Assembly (NCBI GenBank): GCA_034509755.1
Contig: CM067544.1
Span: forward strand, 19,525,001 to 19,589,000
Length of the DNA: 64,000 nucleotides
Direction: 5' to 3'
DNA from: Anisodus tanguticus
Taxonomy: Eukaryota; Streptophyta; Magnoliopsida; Solanales; Solanaceae
The position numbers and the translations under genes are program-made. A model generated the notes under the pieces. It saw only the letters and a program-made list of their open reading frames with translations, was not told the origin of the DNA and did no database searches. Positions 22,195 to 34,117 of the stretch are shown here, one piece after another. Position 1 is the stretch's first letter; each line of letters opens with the position of its first letter.

Positions 22195-23427
22195 CTGCTG
22201 GTGAGATATGGCAAGGACTAAATACGAAGGAGAGGGGAGAGGTGGGGTGTCACAAATTTACCTAAGTCGTGATGACATCCAATACTCAACCATTAGGCAA
22301 ACCAACAATAATAGATAATTATATCAAAACTCAAAAGAAAAATAGTCTAACGAGAAATAACATAAGTAATGAAGTCAATACAATCGAAATCTAAGACAAC
22401 ACCCTATGATTGATGTCATAACTCATAAACATCTGAGAGTAGGAATACAACTGAGTGTGAATAATACTTAACTGTCTGAAATGTAAATAACAGTAATGGA
22501 AAGTCCTAAGCTACCCCCGAACTAGCTAGTACAGGCAGCTCATCACTCATAACCACCATCCGTCTCCTAAATCCTCTCCTAAGTAGTGTTGGAACTCAAA
22601 TCAATATATGCACACACAATGTAGAAGTGTATGTGTGAGTACACCACGTACCCAGTAAGTATCATCGACCATTTCCAATAAAGTAATAACGATGTTTTGT
22701 TAAAATAATACTCTTTCAAAAACATGTGCAACATATAGATAACAATATTAGAAATACTGCACAAAAACAACAAAATTAGATGTGCACAGATGCAACACTT
22801 ACATGAAATGCATCAACAAGAGTATATGAATCAAAATGCATGATAAAGACTCAAACTGTACTAAAAATCTGTATTTAAAAATGCCACAAACATCTACTCA
22901 GAAACTCGTTATTTTTATCAAAACTGCACACACACTGTTCATGGTAAAAAGAAAGAGTGACTCATGAGTCTAACAACTCAACTCCTCATTTTGAGTATTT
23001 ACGCTTGGTTTCATGTTTTGAGACTTTCGATAAGTAATAATATTTTTAGACTTGATGGATATTTTTTCGGGTTGGACCCCAGTGGCTTGGGTGAATTTTG
23101 GGTAAGAAATTACATTCAGCATAAGCAGATTTTATTTTTTTCTAGTGTGTCACTATTGAGGATTGGCCACCGTAATTGCGAGGTCGTATTTGTGGATTGT
23201 CCATCGCAATTGCAAAAGGGTCATATTGCAATAGCGAGCATTTGGCCGCTTTTATGATACCTTAATTGCAGGTTAACCACTGCAATTGTGAAGAAAACTG
23301 AAGAATACAAAGGCTATTTTTCAGGATTTTTGACATTCCAACACAAAGTTTTGATGAACTAAGCTACATGTTGAAGGGGATTTGACTTGGATTCGACATA
23401 TAGCTGCAAGGTTATGATTCCATACTA
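22195..23427. other. Degraded repeat DNA, probably LTR-derived
   Basis: No coding frame is convincing. The segment GGTGTCACAAATTTACCTAAGTCGTGATGAC (at 22237-22267) resembles 23443-23461 and so belongs to the same repeat family as the next region. Around 23160-23285 there is a cluster of GCAATTGC-type short palindromes. The family is probably Ty3/gypsy, but this could not be established. Confidence 0.4.
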
Positions 23428-24250
23428 TCACGATCCAAAGTCCCCTAAGTCGTGATGACACCTACACACAATCGGGGGTGACTCTCCCTGCAATTCATGT
23501 CGATTCACATTGTCAGGTGGTGCCCGACTCGTAACCTCTCCTACCTCTGCACCAATTCTCTAAGTAGATGAAGCTCTCCTAGTATATGTCATACCTGAAT
23601 TATCTATATCGAAAGCGTGGATTAGACTAGACTTGCTTATACTCATCCCTATAACACAATATGAGATCAGAAAGGAGGCTAACCAATTCGTAAATGCCCG
23701 GTAGCCTCTTGCCTATAAATGTGGTGCACAACACATGTATAAACAAGACCATACTAGACACGGCTTGTAGACTCCCTAGGATAGACCTGCTCTGATACCA
23801 ACCTTGGTGAGGCATGGCTGGTACCCGACACCTTGCTAGGTCCAAGCGTACCAAGTTGAACCCGCAATCTGAGCCTAAAAAGTAAACTAGACCATTGAGG
23901 TCATACTATAAACGTAACATCGAATTAGGTCGGCAAGGCCATATACTGAGATATCTATAAACAAAGAATGACCTGACTGGGATGGAACTATCCCCACACA
24001 TCTATATACATGACTGGGAAGCCGACGAGGCCTACCCTAGTCTCTACAAGTAGCAAAATCCCAAAGCAGACTATATACACAAAGGCCGACTAGGCCACCA
24101 TACTGACGCAATTGATTATATAAGACACGTCTACAAGCTTCTAACGAGTCATAAATGTATAATTACTGAGACAGGGCTCGGACCTACCCATGATCTGTAA
24201 ATACACAAAAACTAGACCTGGCAACTCCGAACGATCTAGAGCTTACCACA
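23428..24250 (-). mobile_element. Ty3/gypsy-like LTR fragment with primer site, minus strand
   Basis: At 23789-23802 the minus strand reads GTTGGTATCAGAGC, a methionine-tRNA-type primer-binding site. The sequence to its right (about 23803-24250) would be the LTR and contains the GCCGACGAGGCC and GGCCGACTAGGCC segments common in solanaceous gypsy LTRs. The left part would be the internal leader. No gag or pol survives. Confidence 0.55.
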
Positions 24251-24254
24251 AAAA

Positions 24255-24560
24255 TTGGTGGGATTTGAAGTGCTAAAGGAATTCTATGAAAGAGATCCCA
24301 AGTTCGAAGATGTACATGGAATGGTAAGTGAATGTTCCACTTGTCAAAGGGCCAAAAGCTTCTCCCACCAAGGGTCAGATACTCCTTTGCGGATTCCAGA
24401 ACAACCACGAAGAGATGTGAGCTTGGATTTTATCCAAGGTTCATCGCGGACACAATGGGGAAACAACTCTTTCATGGTAGTCGAGGATAGATTCATAAAT
24501 ATGGCTCACTTCATTGCTTTCCACAAGACTGATGATACAACAAATATAGCAGACTTATGT
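24255..24560 (+). pseudogene. Ty3/gypsy integrase fragment
   Basis: Translates to a piece of gypsy integrase: CSTCQRAKSF (second half of the zinc-binding HHCC domain), the linker TPLRIPEQPRRDVSLDFIQG, whose first catalytic Asp is in LDFI, then FMVVEDRFINMAHFIAFHKT. The second catalytic Asp and the Glu are absent. It forms part of a 285-codon open frame (24255-25112) made of unrelated remnants, not a host gene. Confidence 0.8.
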
Positions 24561-24884
24561 GACGAGCTAGGGAAACATGCTTGTATGATTACTATGTATC
24601 TGAAAAATGACCCAAGCTCTTCCGTGAGTTGTATTCACGAAATACTCCAACCATCCATGGGATACATAACCTCATCCGAAGGCATGCACGAGAATCCATA
24701 CACGGTGAAAGCTACCCAAAATTGGTCCAAGACTACGAATGCAAGAAGTTGCCATTGTTTGAGTCCCCCCCCCTGTCATTTCATTCGAGATGTTGGTACC
24801 CTGGATGCCCCTATTCCAAACTTGGAAAAGCTACTAGGAGTTGAATGTGGTGACAGAATTGTTGTTGGCACCCTCTCGATTCGA

Positions 24885-25290
24885 GACAAGGAACCCATTG
24901 TTTTTTCTATTAGAGAATTGGGTGATCCACGACTCGATTATGCTACTTACGACAAAGACTTTGATATGGTAGGGTCCTTGGTCCAATGCGGGCACTACCT
25001 AGAGCATAAATCCTTTGGCTTGTATGTGGATCCTTTCTACAAGGAAAAACTCCCGTATGGATATGGAAGTTCAGTTTCATATGGGAAACGTATTCATGGA
25101 CTTAGACGGTGAGAATTTGAGGACAAATTATTTTGAAGAAGGGGAGTATGATGTAAAAAAGATTGTGATCTCTAAGTTCCAATTTGATCCTCAAGGTAAT
25201 ATGCTCGGAGTTCCAAATATTATTGATCGACCTATGGTAACATGCCTAATGTGGCATAGAAAATGGAGTGGAGTTGGAGTTGTCACATGA
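24885..25290 (+). pseudogene. Ty3/gypsy RNase H and polyprotein-tail fragments
   Basis: The segment EPIVFSIRELGDPRLDYATY followed by DKDFDMV and HYLEHKSFGLYVD matches the gypsy RNase H pattern (PIAYFSEKL, LNYPTYDKE, HYLWPKEFVIHTD). At about 25110-25150 GENLRTNYFEEGEYD resembles the extreme C-terminus of gypsy polyproteins. RNase H here lies downstream of integrase, the reverse of the native order, so the element is rearranged. Confidence 0.65.
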
Positions 25291-26350
25291 AGATCCGAGA
25301 AGCATGTTTATTTTTCGACTATGTATGTAGGTCTTGGCCGAGGCCATTTTGTTTCTTTTATCTTTATTTCCTAGCTTAGCTTTTAGCTCTCATTAGGACA
25401 CAATTAATAAGCCATGTAATAAGAAATGATGACTAGGCCATGTAATAAGGTGACAAGGACGAGAGCTTATTTCCACAAGATGATTAGGCCGAGAAGGGTG
25501 TAAGAAGGACAAGGTGGCAAGGACAAGAATCATCTAGAAGATGAGGCTTCCAAGAAGATAATTCATTTATGTATTTGACTACATGGAAGACACCAAGAAT
25601 ATGAAGATGTGGTTGAAATACTCTCCCATCTCCATTCGGCCAAAGACATATTCAAGGAATGGAAGCTTCCAAACATATTCCAAGAAGATGAGATTTATGA
25701 GGAGCCAAGTTCATGCATTCTTCTACATAGGGACCACAAAGAGGCGTGAAAATATTGAATTCATCCTTGATCACCAAGCAAGGCCGAAACCTTTCCCATT
25801 TATTCCCATAGGCCGAGAACACCCTTGGTCATCAAGAATACCCGAACCCTTTCCCATTTGTCCTCACTTGGCCGAAAGGTTCAAGGTAGTTTGTGTCCTT
25901 TAATTTGTCTTCTAGAAAGGTCCATGTACTACTATAAATAGGACCCTTATGATATTGTAAAATCGGAGTTGATGAAATATAAAACTTGAGTTTTACTCAA
26001 ACACTAAAGTATTCAACTTGTGTATGTCTACCTTAGTTGGTCTTTGTGTGGGCCTTCGGTTCTTGTGTGAACCAACCCATTAGTGTAAGTTGAAGCTAGG
26101 ACTTGTGTGACCTAGTTAAAACCAAATTAAGGTCCCTTTGGTGTAAGTTTGGTTAGGACTTGTGTGACCTAGCTAAGCCCAAGCTTAAGGAACCCCCTTG
26201 GTGCGAGTGGACGTTGGAACTTGTGTGATCCAAGCAAACCCAAGCCTAGGGTCTATCTTAAGGTTACCCGTTACCCTCACTTGGTTAGTACTCGAGCTTG
26301 TACTTAGCAACCTCGGTCTAATCCTTGTCCAATTGGCCAAACTCATCTTG
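25291..26350 (+). mobile_element. Probable LTR following the gypsy remnant
   Basis: Non-coding and directly downstream of the polyprotein tail. It has a TATA-like box TATAAATA at 25933-25940, a position expected for an LTR promoter, and a tandem array at 26043-26260. The ends could not be set because no second copy lies in the window. Confidence 0.5.
26043..26260 (+). repeat. Imperfect tandem repeat, about 58-60 bp period
   Basis: Four diverged units each contain a CTTGTGTGA-type core (near 26070, 26101, 26158 and 26219) followed by a GGTGTAAGTT- or GGTGCGAGTGG-type segment. It lies in the R/U5 part of the presumed LTR. Confidence 0.6.
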
Positions 26351-27147
26351 GTGTCGACTTAAAACCCTCGTGTATCTATCCTAGTTATATCGATCGTCCA
26401 TCGCTTGGTTTGTACTCGGGTGTGCACCTAGCATCACGTGTTCATTCCTTGACCAAACCACTTCATTCTTTCCACCACCATATTCCACAATACGTCCCTA
26501 ACCTCCACATAAAAAGTCACCACCTGAAACAGTCCACAAATACCCATCCAATCCCGACAACACCAAACAGTCCAGACAATACCCCTTACCAATAACCTCA
26601 CTATTCCAGCCAGTTGTCGTCATATTTCCACCACCCAACTACCAAACCTTGACCATCAATACAACCCCCAACGTGTCTAGAACACCCCCACAAATTGCCT
26701 TAACCCAACTCCTCCCTAAACCACCCGTCCAAGTCCCACAATAACCCACTGTCCGGCAGAAACCGAGAACCCTAACTTTGAGTCTTTTTTCGTGTCAACC
26801 CGTGTTCAATCAAACTCCGACCCACTTACACCCCTCCTTACTTACATCAGTTTCATAAAATACCTTTTAAAATGATTTTCTAATTCTGTAAAAAGTTAGG
26901 TGGCAACTCTGTTTTCAACAAATAGCCAAGTTATTAGTACGCTTTTAAATGAGTTTAAAAGTGGATTTTAATAGACTTGTGGTGAACTTTGAATATTTTC
27001 AAGCAGTCATAGTTGTTCCAACAAAAGTGGATTTTAATTAACCAAGTTATTTTTACTTAACCATCATTTTCAAAGACTTGTCAATACAACTTTGTACACC
27101 TTCCAATCTCTCTGATGCATTTTTTCCATATTATTTGTGTAGGGTTT
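26351..27147. other. C-rich low-complexity DNA, nothing recognised
   Basis: A CCA/CAC-rich stretch (about 26450-26780) with no convincing frame. It may be the leader of the preceding gypsy element. Confidence 0.35.
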
Positions 27148-28436
27148 TGTTGGGTTGTTGTACGCAACGGATATTGAAAACTTGTTCCAAACCCAACAAA
27201 CGTAGAGCTGTTTGACTATAGGGTAATTTAAAATCGTAAACATAAGACTTGAATGGTACTTACATGTTTACAATATCTGGAATTTTTATCAACTGGGTGC
27301 GCACGCGAATGCCCTTTTGATTGCAAGCTCCAAGCTTCAATGTATTCCTCCTTTGGAAAGCTAGGAAATCCGGCAGAGGTTCGAGATAGTGTTTTGATTT
27401 TGAGTCTCTAAGACTTAGAATAATGATATGAAAATCAAGTGTAATGAATAATGAAGTGTAGGTCTGTATTTATAAGTGAAAAATTAGGTCAAACCGGATT
27501 AGGGTTTGACCTTGGGCCTGACCCAAAGATTTTCAACACATTCTTAATTAAATCCAAAATCCAATTTTGACTTAATTAAAACAATCATCATTCATTTAAA
27601 TATCTCGATTCTAAATCGAATATTTAATACTCTCTCAATACATCCTTAGATCGAAAGGACAATCGACATAGTGTGACCCTACATGCCTTCTTATATCGAC
27701 ACTAATCAAATTAATGTCTACGCGGAACTCCTACACGGCGCCGCAAGACGAACTCAATATGTGAAGTACGTTTACATGAATCAATAAACTTAACCTCTAT
27801 GTGGTAAGATAAAATCCTTTCATTCACGATACACTCGATCAAGCTTAGGATTTGCCAAGTGTCTATCCAAATGGCTTGATCATTATATCTCATCTATATT
27901 AGTTGACAATAAGACCATATTCTAGATATTTCTATTGCGTTGGCCAACGACTTAGTCAACCCAATATCAATGAGAAGCTGAGTGCTCTCTCGAATATACA
28001 TTCGAGGAATGAATCTTAATCTTGGCTCCACTACCACCTTTAAACCACATCATAATGTACCCAATACAAGTCGTATCTCAACCTATAAGGCATTTGAGCT
28101 TAGGACATGATCAAAGTATATTACTATGTAGACAAGGTGTATCTTGACCTCAAGTCAAAGGACTTCTATCATCCACACGCTGATCATACTTTAGACATGT
28201 ATAACAAATAGTATATCAGCAGGGTATACCAATACTTCTAAAGTATACATGTGTCCATCACGAGTAGCCATTACTCGTAGCAGGTGAGACATACTACATC
28301 CTCTAAGAAAGTGATGCGGACCACATGTCGACTTATCATATATCATCAATATCCCATTCTTGATGATCATTATTCGAGGCTATTTTAAGAGTTACATTAT
28401 AATATTAATATCTCATATTATTAATAACAACGTAAC
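27148..28436 (-). mobile_element. LTR-like repeat X, copy 1, left part
   Basis: Matches 57126-58500 along its length with high similarity. It continues at 38529 after a SIRE-type element inserted at AACAAC-GTAAC. On the minus strand it has a TATAAATA box (about 27467-27474), and it ends TGTTGGGTT at the left edge (AACCCAACA on the minus strand), as an LTR would. No coding frame. Its class (solo LTR versus LARD piece) is not settled because no target duplication is clear. Confidence 0.7.
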
Positions 28437-29360
28437 TGTTAGGTCCGGGGTTATGGATAAACAAAAATATGTAAGAATAAAACCGTAACAGCTAGAACAA
28501 TTCAAACAGTTTCTGGATGTTGCCTTCAATGTTGTGTCAACATCTGAGGCAACATTGTGATAAAACAGTTCTAAACCTTTATAGAGTAAATGCAGCGGAA
28601 AAGTAAAGAGACACAAGGTTTATATTTTCAAGGGTATATATTAATATATCCCTTGATAGTCAATGACCAAAGAATTGTATAAATTATATACAATTACAAA
28701 TGAATTTCTTTTTGCAAGGTTGAACAATAAATGCGAAAAACAAATTACAAACAAAAGTGAAGTCGCAGATGACTTCAGCCCAAAGTTAAAAGATCTAAAA
28801 AGACAAATACAACATCTTCATTGCTATTACTTGAAATATAAGCTTGATCTAGAATCTGGGCAGCAATAGTAACGTGTGACTAGATGTTGTTATACTACTT
28901 TAGGCTAAGTGTGTTGATCCAGTTTCTAAGGTGACTATGCGAGAGCTCTCTTGATAATTCTTCTCATTTTCAATCTGGATATCGATACTCTGAAGTTCCC
29001 CTCTATTTATAGTGTGGAACTTCCCTTGAAATCCTCACTGGTTGGTTGCGAAGGCTGAGTAAAAGAAGGCTTCAGCTTGGACCGATTCTTGCTCCTTCAA
29101 AAGCTCAACGTTCTGGACTTGGTCTTCACGCTGCTTCCTCTCCAAGCTTTGACTGTTTCTTTTATCACGTTTTAAACACATCATCATTGTTAGCTTGCCT
29201 AGGTCATTTTTTACTAACATTAACACAACCTGTTTTGGCCGGAAGAATAGGCAAAATCGTTACAGGAATGTTGTCACTACATCGCAGGAAACATTCTTAT
29301 TTTCATAAGATGTTGTCCTGAGCATTTACAGATGTTGTCACAACATCCATCCAACATCAA
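28437..29360 (-). repeat. 3' LTR of the SIRE-type element (left)
   Basis: Reads TGTTAGGTCCGGGG to CCATCCAACATCAACA on the plus strand. Relative to the right LTR it lacks about 12-14 bases near 29270-29285 within the GTTGTC/ACAACATC-rich segment. A purine tract (plus strand ATCTCCCCCTTTTTG, 29361-29375) follows. Confidence 0.93.
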
Positions 29361-29976
29361 CAATCTCCCCCTTTTTGCCTTTCTTCACAAAAATCCATAC
29401 GAAGCAAAAATGACTAGGATACTGATTCCCGATATAGTCCTTACATTCCAAGAATTAGTAGGATCGGTGCTATGCTCCCCCTTAACCTGCAGTGTTAAAT
29501 TCCAAGCAGTGTAGTATCAATGATTTGGTTAGATATGAGTTATATTCTGTTACTGTAGACTTACTTACATCATTGCGTAATCAATCTGCAGTAATCATTC
29601 ATACTAATCCACATCAGGCAACCATATATAAACAACTTTAGAAAGCAGTCACAATGTCTACAAGAACAGACCAAATGTCCCAAAGTAAAATATTACAAAC
29701 ACAAATAATATTCCAAATGTCAGTATATCCACTATTCAAATAAACATTCATAATTGAATCACCAACTCCATCAACATGATGATCCTTAACTAGAGTAATC
29801 GAGTCACAGTAGCTTCCAGCCGCTTTCTGTGATCGATCACTCTGTGCAGCACTTCATCTTCAGCTTCAGCATCAGAAGTAGTCAGCAATCAATCATCTTA
29901 AATCCTCTCCCCCTGCATCATTGCCTGCACCATTATCAGTAGCAGCTCCCCTGTCTGTCTGCTTCCAGCAGCAGCA

Positions 29977-31707
29977 TCAGCATTCAACATCATCATCTCC
30001 CCCTTTTTGTGAAGAAAGTAAGCCCACATAATAGTTCCTGGCTCGCATAAGTTCTTGAATTTGCCTGTCAAGTTCCGCAATGTGCTGTCGAAGCTAGTCT
30101 TTAGACATTGGGACCTTTCCTTGAGCAATGTTTCCAGGAATGTCGGCAACATCCTTTGATGTGTCAGTGTCCCATTCATCTTTCTTCCAGGGCAGGTCAA
30201 TAACTCTGTCCCTATTGTTAACAACTGCTCGTTGTACTGAGTAAAACTCTAAGGCTGGACTCAGCTTTTCTCCTTTTGGAGTCTTAAAACCTTGGTTGAG
30301 CAGGATTTGAAAAATCAAGGAGGGGTATGGAAGGGCAGAGTTGCTTTGTCTTTTTGCCAAGTTGACAACATGGTTGAATATAAGTGTTCCTAAGTCAACT
30401 TTCTGATTCCTTCCAATCTTGAAAATCAGCGATGCCTGATCAAGGGTCACTACTATCTCGTTGAGGGAGGGTAGCCAGTTGTATATAGCAAGTTTATGCA
30501 AAGTGGCAAACAAGACAGTGAGTTTTGACACAGGGCTGCGAGGAGCCCAAACAGTGATCAAATTCCCCGTAAGGTACTTGATCATTGAATTGAGTTCTTC
30601 TACAGTGGGGTTTGGTTGAGGTTCTCTTTCACTAATAATTATCCCAAGAGTGGAGTTGATGATATTAGGTGTAAAATTATATACCTTGTTGTATATGTAC
30701 ACTTTCCCAAATTTCTTTGAGGTTGTGTCCTTAACAGCAAGTGTCAGATTAGCATAGAACACCCTAATCACCTTCTCACAATAAGGATTCTTACCAGATA
30801 CAGAGCTTAAGATGTTTCAACTACTTAAGAAATCAACTAAACCATTTTTGGAGAATGAAGTTAGGTCAATCACCGTCTCCCCTCTAACTCCTCTACTCTT
30901 AAACCAATTCCAGTTACTGGAGCATGATTTAGTTTGAAACATGGAAGAGTAGGAAATTACCTCAGAATCTGAAACAGATTCTGTGTTTTCTTGTTCGGAT
31001 GAGGTGGCTGCAGGTGTTGCCTCGGATGTTGGGGCAACATAGTCTGGGTCCATTTTCTCGTCTGTTGCCTTTGATGTTGAGGCAACATTTTTATCAAAAT
31101 TCTAGTATGTTCTATGGACCCCTTTAGGAATGAAGGTTCGTAGAGGTGTGTCATCAGACATCTCTTCTTCTTCTTTTTCCTTCTCAGTTTCTGCTTGTGG
31201 AGTGGAAGTTGATGGAGTTCTGGAAGAATTGGGCACACTGAAATTGGTGTCAGTGCTGCTGCTTGTGGTAGTATCAACAGAGAAAGTCGACTCTTCCCCG
31301 GATCTTTTGGCAGACTGGTATTCACCGAATTGGTTTTCGAAAACCCTCTTTGACCTTCGCGTCGGAAATGTCGATTTTGACTGTCTTGAGGCAAGGTTTG
31401 AGAAATCAGATGTTGCATCAACATCGATTGGGTTTTCATTATCGCCTGGATAGCTCATCTGTAATGGCTTATCTGAACCAAGCATGATCATAGCCTGTGT
31501 GCAGTCCTCCTCGACCGGTCTCAAGTCATTAATGGAAGTATAATGCTTGTAAACCTTGTTGTTATTTGCTGGACTAGTCGACATTGGAGAATAATCTTTG
31601 GTGTTTGTGGATTTTGGGGACACGGACATGGGAGAGGGTTTTGAAGGATTGGGCATGTTGGAGAAGCTATGGGTTTTGTGAAATGACGGTGTTGTTTGGG
31701 CTGCCAT
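29977..31707 (-). pseudogene. SIRE third ORF with plant-transposon-protein-like domain
   Basis: One frame of 577 codons downstream of pol on the same strand, from ATG at 31707 to TGA at 29977-29979, interrupted by three stops (31102-31104, 30817-30819, 30094-30096). The N-terminal 200 residues are Ser/Pro/Thr-rich, with a basic patch (TRRSKRVFE) and an acidic run (EKEKEEEEM). From about residue 313 comes VFYANLTLAVKDTTSKKFGK, then VYIYNKVYNFTP and IINSTLGI. This pattern resembles the Pfam family putative plant transposon protein domain (PF20167, from memory). The C-terminus (LRQHIAELDRQIQEL) looks coiled-coil. It sits where env-like ORFs sit in SIRE elements, but no signal peptide or transmembrane helix is seen. 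Function is unknown. Confidence 0.72.
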
Positions 31708-32482
31708 GGTTTGATGAATTGATAGTCGGCTGATGTGACAATTCCAAGACAAAAATGGGAGGTTTTATTATGGCAAAGTATACTTACACTCAAACTCCCT
31801 TTTCTTAAATTTAGATTGTGTAGAAGAATAAAAACTCTTTACACACCTAAAATAAGAATTGTCATAACACATATTATCATTAAAAAAAATGGTCCTCCAG
31901 AATTTTTGGACTTCCAGTTAAAGACAGAGACGTGTTAAATACCAAAAATAGGAATAAAATAAGATAAACCAGATTGATCAATGTACTGGAACACGATGTT
32001 GTTGATGATGTTGGCAACATTTCAAAGTTAAACAAACATTATGAGACTCCAAGGATTTTCTGATTTGATAGATGATATTTTTGTATATGTTCCCTATGAG
32101 ACTGATCGCTGGACTAATGTAACATTTTACCATCGTCCTTAATCAACTTAGTTGAACACATACAGATTAAAAAAGATATTGAGGAATTTTCAACCTTTTT
32201 GAAGCACGTGGTACTCCTATAGAATAGGAACGATACCAATCTTAGAGCTTTGCTCTTTTTGTATACATCTAAATCTTTGAGTAGAGGCTTCGCCTTCTTA
32301 TGATACTCGCAGGGAACGGTATCACATTCATAACTTGTACTTTTAGAGTCATGCTTGAATCTTTTGAAAAATCATATTGCAACATCACTACAACACTAAT
32401 CATGTATATTGACCCAACAGTAAATGTTATCCAGAATGTTGGGACAACATTTCGGACAACATCTACCTAACCTGTCTTATTT

Positions 32483-34090
32483 TCAAAGGAAACAGAGACC
32501 AAGAGATTTTTTCAATCTAGAAAATCTCTCATGATCTAAAGGTTTGGTAAAAATGTCAGCCAGTTGACAAAAAGTATCAACATGTTCGATTTGAACTAGT
32601 TGTTTTTCCACTAAGTCTCTTAGAAAATGATGTCTTATATCTATGTGCTTTGTACGTGAATGCTGAACATGATTTTTGGAAATATTAATAGCACTCAGAT
32701 TATCACAGTACAAAATCATGGAGTTATTAGATCTGTCATAGTCATCTAACATATGTCGTAACCAAATCAGTTGAGCACAACAACTTCCGGCTGCCACATA
32801 TTCAAATTCGGCAGTCGAGAGTGATACACAATTTTATTTACGACTGTACCATGAGACAAGATTATTGCCAAGATAGAAACACCCACCACTAGTGCTTTTT
32901 CTATCGTCTACATCACCGGCCCAATCCGAGTCACTATATCATATTAGATTAGGATTAGTGTCTTTGGAGTACCAAATTCCCAAGTCACTTGTACATGCAA
33001 CATATCGAATGATACATTTCACAGCATTAGGATGACATACCTTGGGATTGGCTTGGAACCTGGCGCAAACACATACGCTAAACATGATATCGGGGCGACT
33101 GACAGTAAGGTATAGAAGGCTACCTATCATAGATCGGTACAATATTGGGTCAACTTCTTATCCAACATCGTCTTTACATACCTGTTGCGTAGAGCCCATT
33201 GGAGTCTTCATGTGTTTAGCATTTTCCAGACCAAATCTCCTAACAAGATTCTTGGCGTACTTGCTTTGAGATACAAAGATCCCATCTTCATTCTATTTAA
33301 TCTGCAAGCCTAAGAAAAATGTTAGTTCTCCAATCATGCTCATCTCAAATGTTGTCGACATTGCTTCGACAAAAGACTTCAAGAAAGATTCTGTAGTCGA
33401 ACCAAAAACAATATCATCAACATAGATTTGAGCTATTATTACATCTACACCGTGTCTTTTAATAAATAATGTTCTGTCAGCTTCTCCACAGGTGAAACCA
33501 AGCTCAACAAGAAAGTTAGTTAGACGACCATACCATGCACGTGGGGCTTGTTTTAGTCCATACAGAGCTTTCTTGAGTTTGTACACATGATGTGGATGGT
33601 AAGGATCCTCAAATTCCTTTGGTTGTTCAACATATACTTCTTTGTCCAAGTATCCATTTAGGAAGGCACCTTCAACGTCCATTTGGTGCAAGGTAATCTT
33701 TAGATAGCAAGCAATAGCAAGAAATAATCTTATTGACTGAATTCTAGCCACAGGAGCGAAGGTCTCGTCATAGTCGATACCTTCTACTTGTGTATATCCT
33801 TGAGAAACAAGTCGAGCTTTGTTCCTGACAATCTTCCCTAACTCATCTGATTTATTTTTGAATATCCACTTGGTCCCAATAACGTTTGTGTTGTTGGGTC
33901 GTGGTACCAAGTCCCAAACCTCATTTCGGGCAAATTGTTCAAGCTTCTCTTGCATGGCTTGAATCCAAAAATTATCTTTTAATGCTTCCCCAATAATTTT
34001 AGGTTCCAAAGTAGATGTAAGACAAGAAAGACTTACCTGTTGGTATATGGTGGACATGCACACATACCTTACCATTTCTCGGTAATTCAC
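32483..34090 (-). pseudogene. SIRE reverse transcriptase and RNase H
   Basis: Reverse transcriptase at 34090-33293 has IGTKWIFKNKSDE, KARLVSQGYTQVEGIDYDET, FAPVARIQSIR, MDVEGAFLNGYL, KALYGLKQAPRAWY and an intact YVDD catalytic box (near 33420). A stop at 33293 and a frame change separate it from MYRSMIGSLLYLTVSRPDI (33142). RNase H ends the frame at 32483, with ILYCDNLSAINISKN, SRTKHIDIRHHF and ADIFTKPLDHERF. These enzymes copy the element RNA into DNA in cytoplasmic particles. Two or more lesions disable it. Confidence 0.92.
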
Positions 34091-34117
34091 TGGCTCTTTC
34101 CATCTTGTACGCCTCTC

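Noticed and set aside
24255..25112. A 285-codon open frame as a host gene
   Set aside because: Its parts match gypsy integrase and RNase H in the wrong order. The middle has no recognisable domain, and the frame is a chance fusion of remnants.
29898..30224. A separate 108-codon ORF at the end of the SIRE third ORF
   Set aside because: It is in another frame from the longer third-ORF frame, whose translation reads as a coiled coil across the same bases. It is a shadow frame.
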